Source of the DNA: Acetobacteraceae bacterium
Lineage (GTDB): Bacteria; Pseudomonadota; Alphaproteobacteria; Acetobacterales; Acetobacteraceae
Assembly (NCBI GenBank): GCA_025352375.1
Contig: JANXTL010000121.1
Location: 1 to 32,434 of the forward strand
DNA: 32,434 bases
Direction of reading: 5' to 3'
A program made the translations under genes and the position numbers. The notes under the pieces were generated by a model. The model saw only the letters and a list, made by a program, of their open reading frames with translations. It was not told where the DNA came from and made no database searches. Below are positions 8,051-15,978 of the stretch, piece after piece; position 1 is the stretch's first letter; the number at the start of each line of letters is the position of its first letter.

Positions 8051-9787
8051 ATGACTTCGCCAAACGCGCGCCCGATCGGCTGGCGAGAAGGAACCGCGTG
8101 CGCGCTGATCCCCGTCCTGATCGAGACAATCTCCTGTCTGAGCTTATCGGGTTTTCGGGATTTCGGCAGGTTCCTCGACCCGGACAGCTATATGCGGCTG
8201 GTGCGGCTGCGGGATATCGTCGCGGCGCACCGCCCTTTGCATATCGTGGCGAACGATGCCTCCGGCCATGGGACCATTCTGCATTGGTCGCATTTCCTCG
8301 ATAGTTTCATTCTGCTGCTGGCGATGCCGCTCGATTGGTTTATGCCGGTCGACACCGCCCAGCATGCCGCGGGCGTGCTGGTCGGCGTTTTGTCGGTCGC
8401 CGCGCTGGGCTATGCCTCCGCCTGGGCCGTCGCGCCGTTTGTCACGCGGGATTGGCGATGGATGGCACCGGTCGCGGCGATCCTCGCACCCGCGGTTTGG
8501 GGCTATGGGCTGGTCGGCGTGGTGCATCACCACATTCCCGTGGTGGTAGTCGCGGTGATGGGCTGGGGTTGGGCCGGACGCCTGATCGCGGGGTTCCCGG
8601 GCGGTGTTGCCCTCGGGGCCTGGGCCGCGGCCGGACTGTGGCTGACCCCGGAAGCTGTGCCCCTTTCATTGCTGGCATTCGGCGCGGTGTTCGTCGTGTG
8701 GGTGGAGCGCGGGGGCATCGGACCAGCGGCCGCGATCCGAGCGGCCGGTTTGACGCTGCTGGTTTTGACGGCCGCGGCTTGGTTGGTGGACCCGCCGGCG
8801 GATGGCCATAGGGCCGTGGAATTTGGCCGGCTCTCCATCGTTTTCGTCGGCGTCTCGGCCGTGTTCGCCGCACTTGGTTGCGCCTTGGTGCCGATCGACC
8901 GGCAGGCCCGAAACTGGGGTGGCAGGCTAATCGGCGCCAGTTTGGCGGGCATGGCCGCTTTCGGCCTGTGGTTGCTGTGCTTTCCGGCGGCATTGGACGG
9001 TTCCGCTTCGCTTATGAGCAACGCCGAATGGCATATCGTTTTCGACCACATCGTCGAAATGCAACCGGTTACGACCGTGACCGGTGCCATGTCGTATTTA
9101 TGTACCTCCTTCCTCGGTCTGTTATTTCTGGCTTGGCTGGCCCTTCGTCACCGATCGGTCGTGCTCGCCTATGCCTTTGTCGGCATGGCCGTGCTGATCG
9201 TATTCAGCGCAATGCATGTGCGCTTCTCCCCTTACCCCGAAGTCGCGGCCGCTCTTTTGGTTCCAGCGGTGCTGGACAGGGTCCGCCGGCAATGGCCGGT
9301 CGCCCGAATCGGGATTGTCGCTCTAATTCTGGTGGTGCCGCTCGCGGGTTTCGCGATTGACGGCGCGAAACAGGTCCAAACCGGCCCATCTTGCGAAATC
9401 GGCGGAATGTCCGATACGCTGGCCCAGTTCGGCGACGCCGTGGTGCTGGCCGACGTGAACATCACGCCGGAGCTGCTGTACCGAACCAGACTGAAAACGG
9501 TGGGATCGCTCTATTCCTTCAATCCCCGTGCCTTTCTGCGGTTGTGGGCCGCATGGCGCAGCCAGCCGGGAACTGCCGCGACCGATACGGCACCACCACC
9601 GCAAGTGCTGGCCACCGAGGCGACGCTGCTGATGTTTTGTCCAACGCCGGGACGGTCCTTGTTGGTCGCCGATTTGCCGGACGGCACCCTGATTGATTGG
9701 TTGAATCGGGGTCAAATCCCGCGCTGGCTGCACGAGGTCGCGCGCGATCCGAAATCCGGTAATATCGTCTACCGTATCGACCGGTGA
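8051..9787 (+). CDS. GT-C/STT3-like polytopic membrane protein
   Basis: The product is 578 aa with one N-terminal helix, then a soluble loop containing LDPDSYMRLVRLRDI, then about ten more hydrophobic segments and a C-terminal soluble region of about 150 aa. An acidic DxDxY(M)R-type loop after helix 1 is typical of GT-C glycosyltransferases and STT3/PglB-like oligosaccharyltransferases, which use polyprenyl-linked sugar donors at the outer face of the membrane. The start at 8051 has GGGAGA 4 bp upstream; the frame is open to 7655 but that part overlaps the divergent gene. No sugar-synthesis genes adjoin it, so donor and acceptor are unknown. The stop abuts the convergent transporter ATPase gene with no gap. 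Confidence 0.72.
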   Translation: MTSPNARPIGWREGTACALIPVLIETISCLSLSGFRDFGRFLDPDSYMRLVRLRDIVAAHRPLHIVANDASGHGTILHWSHFLDSFILLLAMPLDWFMPVDTAQHAAGVLVGVLSVAALGYASAWAVAPFVTRDWRWMAPVAAILAPAVWGYGLVGVVHHHIPVVVVAVMGWGWAGRLIAGFPGGVALGAWAAAGLWLTPEAVPLSLLAFGAVFVVWVERGGIGPAAAIRAAGLTLLVLTAAAWLVDPPADGHRAVEFGRLSIVFVGVSAVFAALGCALVPIDRQARNWGGRLIGASLAGMAAFGLWLLCFPAALDGSASLMSNAEWHIVFDHIVEMQPVTTVTGAMSYLCTSFLGLLFLAWLALRHRSVVLAYAFVGMAVLIVFSAMHVRFSPYPEVAAALLVPAVLDRVRRQWPVARIGIVALILVVPLAGFAIDGAKQVQTGPSCEIGGMSDTLAQFGDAVVLADVNITPELLYRTRLKTVGSLYSFNPRAFLRLWAAWRSQPGTAATDTAPPPQVLATEATLLMFCPTPGRSLLVADLPDGTLIDWLNRGQIPRWLHEVARDPKSGNIVYRIDR

Positions 9788-10762
9788 TTATTCCGCCATA
9801 TGGCAGGCCACCAGGTGCCCCGGCGCGGGTTCGGTCGTCGCCGGTTCGCGCTCCCGGCAGACAGACTGCACGAGGGGGCACCGCGTGTGGAACCGGCAGC
9901 CCGAGGGCGGATGCAGAGCGCTCGGAATATCGCCCTCCAGCCGTTTGCGCTCCGCCCGCCCGCGTGCCCGTTGCGCCGGGTGCGTGACCGGAACAGAGGC
10001 AATCAGGCCGCGCGTATAGGGGTGCTTCGGGTTGGCGTATAAGGCCGCCTTCGCCGCGACTTCCACCACCTTGCCGAGGTACATCACAGCGACCCGTGTC
10101 GAAATGTGCTTCACCACGCCCAGATCGTGCGCGATGAACAGATAGGTCAGGCCGAGTTCCCCTTGCAGGTCCTGCAACAGGTTGACGATCTGCGCCTGCA
10201 CCGAAACGTCCAAAGCCGAAACGGGTTCGTCGCATACCACGAATTTCGGGCGCAGGATCAAGGCGCGCGCGATCCCAATACGCTGGCGCTGGCCGCCGGA
10301 AAACTCGTGCGGAAACCGTTCCCTGGCGCGCGCCGGCAGGCCGACCAGCGACAGCATATCCGTCACCCGTTGCCCCGCGTTCGCGGTGTCACCGTGGATC
10401 GCCAGTGGCTCCATGACGATATCCTCCACCGTCATGCGTGGATTGAGCGCACCGTACGGATCCTGGAAAACGATCTGCATGGAGCGCCGGATGTCTCGTA
10501 GCACTTTGCCGCGCAGCGTCCCGATATCGGTCCCGCCGAACCGGATCGTTCCAGCGGTCGCCGGCAGTAAACGGATCAGCAATCGCCCCAGCGTGGATTT
10601 TCCGCAGCCGGACTCACCGACAAGACCGAGCGTCTCGCCGTCGTTGACGGTTAATGAAACGGTATCGACCGCACGGAGCGGGATGGTCCTACGGCGCAGG
10701 AAACCACCGATCTCCACCGGGTAATGCTTGCTGACGTCGATAGCCTCGACCAGGACTGTCAT
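9788..10762 (-). CDS. Oligopeptide/dipeptide ABC transporter ATPase (OppF/DppF-like)
   Basis: The 324-aa ATPase has Walker [10 protein letters not shown] (49-57), the signature [12 protein letters not shown], Walker [13 protein letters not shown], and the H-loop in FIAHDLG. The C-terminal [12 protein letters not shown] block is the cysteine-rich oligopeptide-transporter extension of this subfamily. Its ATG at 10762 overlaps the stop of the upstream ATPase gene by 4 bp (ATGA), so the two are translationally coupled. It is the last gene of the leftward transporter group and would form the ATP-hydrolysing heterodimer with the next ATPase. Confidence 0.93.
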   Translation of the reverse strand: MTVLVEAIDVSKHYPVEIGGFLRRRTIPLRAVDTVSLTVNDGETLGLVGESGCGKSTLGRLLIRLLPATAGTIRFGGTDIGTLRGKVLRDIRRSMQIVFQDPYGALNPRMTVEDIVMEPLAIHGDTANAGQRVTDMLSLVGLPARARERFPHEFSGGQRQRIGIARALILRPKFVVCDEPVSALDVSVQAQIVNLLQDLQGELGLTYLFIAHDLGVVKHISTRVAVMYLGKVVEVAAKAALYANPKHPYTRGLIASVPVTHPAQRARGRAERKRLEGDIPSALHPPSGCRFHTRCPLVQSVCREREPATTEPAPGHLVACHMAE

Positions 10763-11736
10763 ACCGTTGCTAATTCGGCGATGCGGATGCAGGCGGCGGT
10801 GTGGCCGTTGCCCTGGTCCAGCAATGGGGGGATGGCGGTGCCGCACGCGGCGATGGCGTAACGGCAACGCGGCGCGAAGCGGCAACCTGGCGGGCGACGC
10901 GCGGGCTCCGGCAACGTGCCGGGGATAGCGATCAGGCGCTCCCGCTCGGTCGCCAAAGATGGCACGCATTCCAGCAAGCCGCGTGTGTAGGGGTGGCGGG
11001 GGTCGTCGAACAGGGTGGCGACGGGCGCTTCCTCCACGATGCGGCCGGCATACATGACGATCACCCGGTCGGCGGCTTCCGCGATCACGCCCATGTTGTG
11101 GGTGATCAGCATGATGGCCATGCCGAACTCATCGCGCAGATCCAGCAACAGATCGAGGATTTGCGCCTGAATGGTCACATCCAGCGCCGTGGTGGGTTCG
11201 TCGGCGATCAGCACGCGGGGCCGGCAGACCAGCGCGATTGCCAGCATCACCCGCTGGCGCTGGCCGCCGGAAAGCTGGTGCGGATAATCCGTCATCCGTG
11301 TGGCTGCCGAGGCAATGCCGACCTTCTCCAGCATCTCCACCGCCCGAACGAACAGCGTCCGTTGCGGCAGGCGTTCATGCGCTCGGATCGTTTCCATGAT
11401 CTGGTCGCCGATGGTGAACACCGGGTTGAGGGAGGTCATCGGTTCCTGGAACACCATCGCGATGCCCGGGCCGCGAATGTGCTGCATGCGGCGGTCGGGC
11501 AAATTGGTCAGGTCTTCCCCATCGAAGCGAATGCTACCAGCGGCGATGCGCGCGGGTGGGCGGGGCAGCAGGCCCATGATGGTCAGGGCGGTAACGCTTT
11601 TGCCGCTGCCGGATTCGCCCACGATGCCCAGGATTTCGCCTTGGTTCAGGTCGAACGTCACGTCCTCCACGGCGGTAATTTCGCCGCGACCGGTTTGGAA
11701 GGCGGTGGTGAGGTTGCGGACTTCGAGCAGGCTCAT
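10759..11736 (-). CDS. Oligopeptide/dipeptide ABC transporter ATPase (OppD/DppD-like)
   Basis: The 325-aa ATPase has Walker A GESGSGKS (40-47), the signature [12 protein letters not shown], Walker [13 protein letters not shown], and the H-loop in LITHNMG. The C-terminal [12 protein letters not shown] segment is the oligopeptide-family extension. It pairs with the OppF-like protein encoded directly downstream. In normal Opp operons this gene follows the second permease gene within a few bases. Here 754 bp separate them, filled by a rightward two-gene cassette. The ATPase pair may therefore need its own promoter or readthrough across antisense DNA. Confidence 0.93.
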   Translation of the reverse strand: MSLLEVRNLTTAFQTGRGEITAVEDVTFDLNQGEILGIVGESGSGKSVTALTIMGLLPRPPARIAAGSIRFDGEDLTNLPDRRMQHIRGPGIAMVFQEPMTSLNPVFTIGDQIMETIRAHERLPQRTLFVRAVEMLEKVGIASAATRMTDYPHQLSGGQRQRVMLAIALVCRPRVLIADEPTTALDVTIQAQILDLLLDLRDEFGMAIMLITHNMGVIAEAADRVIVMYAGRIVEEAPVATLFDDPRHPYTRGLLECVPSLATERERLIAIPGTLPEPARRPPGCRFAPRCRYAIAACGTAIPPLLDQGNGHTAACIRIAELATV

Positions 11737-11760
11737 TGGAATCGTTGCACGCTATGCGTG

Positions 11761-11852
11761 TTCTGATAAGATCGTTGTAGATAATCCCAGGTTGCATCAA
11801 ACCCTATTTGAGAGAAGTGCTCGACCATGCATACGTTGCAAGGGAACTCAGA
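11761..11852 (+). promoter_or_regulatory. AT-rich leader of the inserted cassette
   Basis: Counting 11761-11860 gives 44% GC, far below the flanking transporter genes. The stretch lies upstream of the 48-aa ORF and right after the divergent ATPase start, so promoters in both directions are likely. I see no convincing -35/-10 pair; TTGCAC (11745) with TAAGAT (11767) is weak. AAGGGA at 11840-11845 is the ribosome binding site for the ORF at 11853. Confidence 0.3.
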
Positions 11853-11999
11853 ATGTCCGTGCTTGCCGTGACGACGAATCTCCATCTCATCAAACAAGGA
11901 CACGGCATGCGAGGCCGTTCGATTTGGCTGTGTTTGGACCAGGGCGACGTCTACGATCCGGTTTCGCTGGATTATTTGGGCAATGTGTGCGATGGGTGA
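11853..11999 (+). CDS. Small 48-aa ORF upstream of the DUF4279 gene
   Basis: ATG at 11853 is preceded by AAGGGA with a 7-bp spacer. The 48-aa product starts MSVLAVTTNLHLIKQ and ends LDYLGNVCDG; it matches no family I know. A TTG start at 11808 would add 15 residues. Its stop (TGA at 11997-11999) overlaps the GGTGA that serves as ribosome binding site of the next gene, which starts 6 bp later, so the two look translationally coupled. It could be a small partner of the DUF4279 protein, a leader peptide, or the remnant of a longer gene. Confidence 0.5.
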   Translation: MSVLAVTTNLHLIKQGHGMRGRSIWLCLDQGDVYDPVSLDYLGNVCDG

Positions 12000-12005
12000 C
12001 CTGTC

Positions 12006-12500
12006 ATGAGCATATCTGTGGACCCGCCGCTCTCTACCGCGCGACTGTTCCGCGACCGCCTTGACCCCGAGGCGATTACCGCGCTCCTGGCGACGACTCC
12101 TTATCGCGCTGCCCCAAAAGGCGGGAACCTCCGTCCACTGACCGCTGCGCCATGGCGTCCGCCGGTCGTCGCGAAAACCGGGACTTGGTTTATCACGACG
12201 CAGGGCCGTCCGATCGGGATCCGGCCCGTAGACCACCTTGCATGGGTGTTGCGGCTCATGCGACCGGTCATTACCAAAATTCGGCACACAATGCCTGAAA
12301 TCGAGCTGGACTTTTCTCTTCTGGTGCATGATCCGGAATTTCAGTTGGGCGATATCCCCGCGGAGGTCGTCGAAGACGCGCTTTCCATGGGACGCCTGTG
12401 GATCGAATGCCCCGCCAATGGGAAGGATTGGCTGCTCACGGCCGACACCTGGCACTCGCCGCCCGCCCCGGCTCTGTCCAGATCCGGGGCTCACGACTGA
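12006..12500 (+). CDS. DUF4279 domain protein inserted in the transporter operon
   Basis: The 164-aa product matches the DUF4279 pattern: LDPEAITALL near the N-terminus, then a P..A.KG turn, a TGTWFITT strand, a DHLAWVLRLM helix, and a C-terminal PAEVVEDALSMGRLWIECPA segment. This assignment is from memory of the family consensus. DUF4279 proteins are small, soluble and of unknown function; some occur near toxin or defence genes. GGTGA lies 8 bp upstream of the ATG. The gene reads opposite to the transporter genes on both sides, and its last 10 bp overlap the convergent permease stop. With its small upstream ORF it looks like an acquired cassette. Confidence 0.72.
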   Translation: MSISVDPPLSTARLFRDRLDPEAITALLATTPYRAAPKGGNLRPLTAAPWRPPVVAKTGTWFITTQGRPIGIRPVDHLAWVLRLMRPVITKIRHTMPEIELDFSLLVHDPEFQLGDIPAEVVEDALSMGRLWIECPANGKDWLLTADTWHSPPAPALSRSGAHD

Positions 12501-13366
12501 ATCCTCAGCCGGGGATCCAGCACGTCCCGCAGCCCGTCGCCCAGCAAATTCAGCCCCAACACCGTAATCATCAGCGCCACCCCCGGAATGGCGATGATCC
12601 AGGGGGCGTCGATCATGTATTGCCGGCCCTCGGCCATGATGTTGCCCCAGGTGGGCGTCGGCGGCACCGCGCCGACGCCGAGGAACGACAATGTCGCCTC
12701 GGTCAGCACGGCATAGGCGAACAGGAAGGACAACTGCACGATCAGCGGCGCCATGGCATTCGGGAGAATATGCCGCCGCAGGATGCGCCAGTGGCCGGCC
12801 CCGGCGGCGACGGCGGCCTGCACATACTCCATTTCGCGTAAAACGATCACCGACGACCGCACGATACGCGCGGTGCGCGGCGTGTAGACGATGCCGAGCG
12901 CGATGATGACGTCGTTGACGGACGGACCGAGGACGGCGGTTACGGCGATGGCCAGCAGCACGGCGGGGAAAGCCATGAGCGCGTCGTTGAACCGCATCAG
13001 GATATTGTCCAGCTTGCGGAAATAGCCGGCGGCGGCGCCGATCGCGGTACCGGCGATGGCGTTGATCAGCACGACGGCGGACCCGATGAACATCGACAGT
13101 CGCGCGCCCCAGACGACCCGGGACCACAACGAGCGCCCGAAATTATCCGTGCCGAAAATGAAATCCCGGTCCGGCGCGTGAAACTTGAAGCGCATCGCCA
13201 GCTTGTTGGGGTCCTGCGGTGCGATCCACGGGGCCAGGATCGCAACGACCGCGATGACCAGAAACAGCGCCAGGCCCAACAGGAACAGCCGGTGATGCAT
13301 CAGCCGGCGGAGATTTGCCTTCCACGGGCTTTGGCGGGGGCCTTCCAGTTCCTCAGGCGCCGTCAT
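12491..13366 (-). CDS. Peptide ABC transporter permease 2 (OppC/DppC-like)
   Basis: The 291-aa permease has an N-terminal cytoplasmic segment, one helix (LFLLGLALFLVIAVVAIL) and then the core five-helix BPD_transp_1 domain. The EAA loop is seen as EMEYVQAAVAAGAGHWRILR followed by HILPNAMAPLIV. The ATG at 13366 is preferred because GAGG lies 7-8 bp upstream; 13402 is possible but deepens the overlap. It overlaps the first permease gene by 14 bp. In typical operons the ATPases follow directly, but here the cassette intervenes and the stop overlaps the DUF4279 gene convergently. Confidence 0.93.
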   Translation of the reverse strand: MTAPEELEGPRQSPWKANLRRLMHHRLFLLGLALFLVIAVVAILAPWIAPQDPNKLAMRFKFHAPDRDFIFGTDNFGRSLWSRVVWGARLSMFIGSAVVLINAIAGTAIGAAAGYFRKLDNILMRFNDALMAFPAVLLAIAVTAVLGPSVNDVIIALGIVYTPRTARIVRSSVIVLREMEYVQAAVAAGAGHWRILRRHILPNAMAPLIVQLSFLFAYAVLTEATLSFLGVGAVPPTPTWGNIMAEGRQYMIDAPWIIAIPGVALMITVLGLNLLGDGLRDVLDPRLRIQS

Positions 13367-14303
13367 AGCGGACCCTCGGGTCGAGCAAGGCGTAGCAGAC
13401 ATCGACCAGGATGTTGACCAGCACCAAAAGCGCGGTAGTGATCAGCAGCCCGCCCTGCACCATCGGATAATCGCGGTTCAACACGGCCTGTGTCAGCAAT
13501 TGCCCGACGCCGGGGATGGAGAACAGCGTCTCGGTTACCACCGAGCCCGAAATTAACAGGCTGATGATGATCCCCACCACGGTGGTGATGGGGATGAGCG
13601 CGTTGGCCAGCGCGTGTTTCAGCACCACGCGGTGATTGGGCAGGCCTTTGGCGCGGGCGGTGCGGATGTAGTCCTGGCGGAGAACCTCCAGCATGGTGGA
13701 CCGGGTGATCCGCGCCAGCAGGCCGGCGAGCAGCAGCGCCAGGGAAATGGCCGGCATGGTAGAGGTCGCGAGCCAGCCCAACGGGTCCTTGCTGAGCGCG
13801 ACATAGCCCCCGGTCGGCAGCCACCCCAGATCGACCGCGAACAGAATGATCATCAGAAGACCGAGGTAGAAGTTGGGCAGCGAAATACCCAGCATGGCGA
13901 ACACCATCGTCGCCTGATCGATCCAGGTGTTCTGCTTCAACGCCGCGACGATGCCGCTGACCAGCCCGATCGTCAGCGTCAGCACCAGCGCATAGGCGGA
14001 CAGCGCCAATGTCACCGGCAGGCGTTGCATCATCACCTGCACCACCGGCTGTCCCAGCAGCAGCGACCGCCCGAGGTCCCCGATCAGCAGATTGGCATAC
14101 CACCGCCAAAGCTGCGTCAGCACCGGCTGATCCAGGCCGAGGTCGTGCCGGATGTTGGCGATCTGCTCCGCCGTGGCCGAGATGCCGGCGATGGCAATGG
14201 CCGGGTCGCCAGGGATCATGTGGATCATGCCGAAGGTAATCAGGCTGACGATCAGCATGATCGGCAGGGCGCTACCCAGCCGTTGGACCAGAACGCGACC
14301 CAT
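13353..14303 (-). CDS. Peptide ABC transporter permease 1 (OppB/DppB-like)
   Basis: The 316-aa permease starts MGRVLVQRLGSALPIMLIVS, the classical OppB N-terminal helix, followed by HMIPGDPA, the periplasmic motif of the family. The BPD_transp_1 core follows with an EAA loop in QDYIRTARAKGLPNHRVVLK and HALANALIPITT. It ends at VRYDGA, as many OppB proteins end near DPRxRY. The ATG at 14303 follows the binding-protein stop with no gap. It forms the membrane channel with the OppC-like protein. Confidence 0.95.
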   Translation of the reverse strand: MGRVLVQRLGSALPIMLIVSLITFGMIHMIPGDPAIAIAGISATAEQIANIRHDLGLDQPVLTQLWRWYANLLIGDLGRSLLLGQPVVQVMMQRLPVTLALSAYALVLTLTIGLVSGIVAALKQNTWIDQATMVFAMLGISLPNFYLGLLMIILFAVDLGWLPTGGYVALSKDPLGWLATSTMPAISLALLLAGLLARITRSTMLEVLRQDYIRTARAKGLPNHRVVLKHALANALIPITTVVGIIISLLISGSVVTETLFSIPGVGQLLTQAVLNRDYPMVQGGLLITTALLVLVNILVDVCYALLDPRVRYDGA

Positions 14304-15869
14304 TCAGCGGGTTAGCCACACATTGGACATGCGCGGGATGCGGAACGGCGCGAAACCCCCGACATTGGCGCGCGTGCCTTGCACCTTGGTGTAGGAGCCG
14401 AACGGGATGGCGTAGACTTTCTCAAGCACCAGCTTCTGCATCTTCGCGAAGGCCGCCTGGCGACCCTCGGCCGTCGGCAGGTCGTTCATTTCCTTCCAGA
14501 TGGCGAGCACCTCGGGGTCGTCCACCCCGCCCTTTGGCTTATAGGTCGCGTTGGGCTGCACCAGGAACTGCATGGTGGCCAGGGCGCCGAGCGCGGGCTG
14601 GGTGCCCCAGCCGGTGAAGTGAAAATTCCAGCCTTCGGTGGTGTTCAGCATCAACTGCACCGATGTCGGCCAATCCACCACCTTCATCTGGGCGTTGATC
14701 CCGACGGCCTGGAGCTGCTGCTGCATGACCAGCGCCGCGTTGTACATCGACGGGTAGTCCTTGTTGGTCATCAGGATGACCGGCTCGCCTTTATAGCCTG
14801 CCTCGGTCAGGTATTTCTTCGCCAGGTCGGCGTTGTGGAGGTTGTAGGTTTCCTTGCCCGCGTCGGTGTAGCTGGGTTGGTTCGGATACTGAAAACCGAC
14901 ATTCAGCCGGTAATTGCCGTCGGACGCGGCATCCATGATCTCATCCATGTCCAGCGCCGCCTGGATGGCTTTGCGGACCAACAGGTTGTCGGTGGGCGGC
15001 GCGGAGGTGTTGGGATCGGCGATCTGAATCCACCAGTTGTTCAGCGGCAGAATGGTAATTTTGGGGTCTTTCTTCAGGTCCGGCAGCGATTTGGTGGGCA
15101 GGTCCTCGACCGCGTGCAATTCGCCGGTTTTCAGGCCGGCGACACGCGCGCCGGGTTCGGTCACGATACGGAATGTCACCGTATCCAGGCACGCCACCTT
15201 GTAGCCGCCAAAACCCGTGCGGTTTTCGAAGCTGGTGTTAGGCTGGTAGGCGTCGTAGCGCTTCAGTTTGACGAAGCTGCCGGGCACGGACTCCACCAAC
15301 TGGAACGGGCCGGTGCCGATCGGGTTGGTCAGCTGCTGCGCTGCCACGTCCCGGTTTTCCGAGGGGATAATGACGATGGGGACGCTGAAGGAACTCAGCG
15401 CCTCGATGAACGTCGGCTGCACCACCTTCATGTGGATCACAAAGGTCGAAGCATCCGGTGCGTCCCAGCTTTTGACGTTGTCCAGCGTGGAGCGCTGGTT
15501 GCCAACCTTGCTGTATCGGTCGAACGACGCCACCACATCGGCCGATGTCATGGGTTTGCCGTTGTGAAAATGGATGTTGGGCCGCAGCTTGAACGTATAG
15601 GTCAGACGATCCGGCGCTTCCTCCATCGACGCCGCGAGTTCCAGGATCGGACGGTTATTGTCATCCCGCGTCATCAGCGTTTCGTAGATGTTCATCGCGA
15701 TGTTACGGGTCGAAATCGTCGACGACGTCATCTGGTCCAGGGTGTTGATGTTCGCTTCCTGCCCGAAGACAAAATCCCCGCCCGTGGTGGGGCATTTGAA
15801 CGGCGCCGCATGGGCAACGGGCACGGCAAGGCCAAGGCCGGCAAGCAGCATGAACGAATATCGGCGCAT
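14304..15869 (-). CDS. Periplasmic peptide/opine-type substrate-binding protein (SBP family 5)
   Basis: The 521-aa product has a clear signal peptide (MRRYSFMLLAGLGLAVPVAHA). The SBP_bac_5 fold follows: LTYTFKLRPNIHFHNGKPMT is the family signature with the ADVVASFDR helix, then IGTGPFQL, and late in the chain the RQAAFAKMQKLV helix. Family members bind peptides, opines, glutathione or nickel complexes; the ligand cannot be told here. The ATG at 15869 is chosen because it begins the signal peptide. It is the first gene of the leftward transporter group and diverges from the amidase gene across 109 bp, so the two may share regulation. Confidence 0.92.
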   Translation of the reverse strand: MRRYSFMLLAGLGLAVPVAHAAPFKCPTTGGDFVFGQEANINTLDQMTSSTISTRNIAMNIYETLMTRDDNNRPILELAASMEEAPDRLTYTFKLRPNIHFHNGKPMTSADVVASFDRYSKVGNQRSTLDNVKSWDAPDASTFVIHMKVVQPTFIEALSSFSVPIVIIPSENRDVAAQQLTNPIGTGPFQLVESVPGSFVKLKRYDAYQPNTSFENRTGFGGYKVACLDTVTFRIVTEPGARVAGLKTGELHAVEDLPTKSLPDLKKDPKITILPLNNWWIQIADPNTSAPPTDNLLVRKAIQAALDMDEIMDAASDGNYRLNVGFQYPNQPSYTDAGKETYNLHNADLAKKYLTEAGYKGEPVILMTNKDYPSMYNAALVMQQQLQAVGINAQMKVVDWPTSVQLMLNTTEGWNFHFTGWGTQPALGALATMQFLVQPNATYKPKGGVDDPEVLAIWKEMNDLPTAEGRQAAFAKMQKLVLEKVYAIPFGSYTKVQGTRANVGGFAPFRIPRMSNVWLTR

Positions 15870-15978
15870 CGGCGGAAGCCCCTGTCTGGTTCTTTCGCCG
15901 GAGCCTGGGCGCGGGCGAACCCCCGCGTCAAGGCCTTGTTGCTTGACATCTGTTCGGCTTGGCGCCCAGCGTCGCGGC

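Noticed and set aside
11733-13127. 464-codon leftward frame across the oppC-oppD gap that might join the transporter genes
   Set aside because: It is out of frame with both permease and ATPase, and the translated sequence has no transporter motif; it is antisense to the DUF4279 gene and a shadow of the permease.
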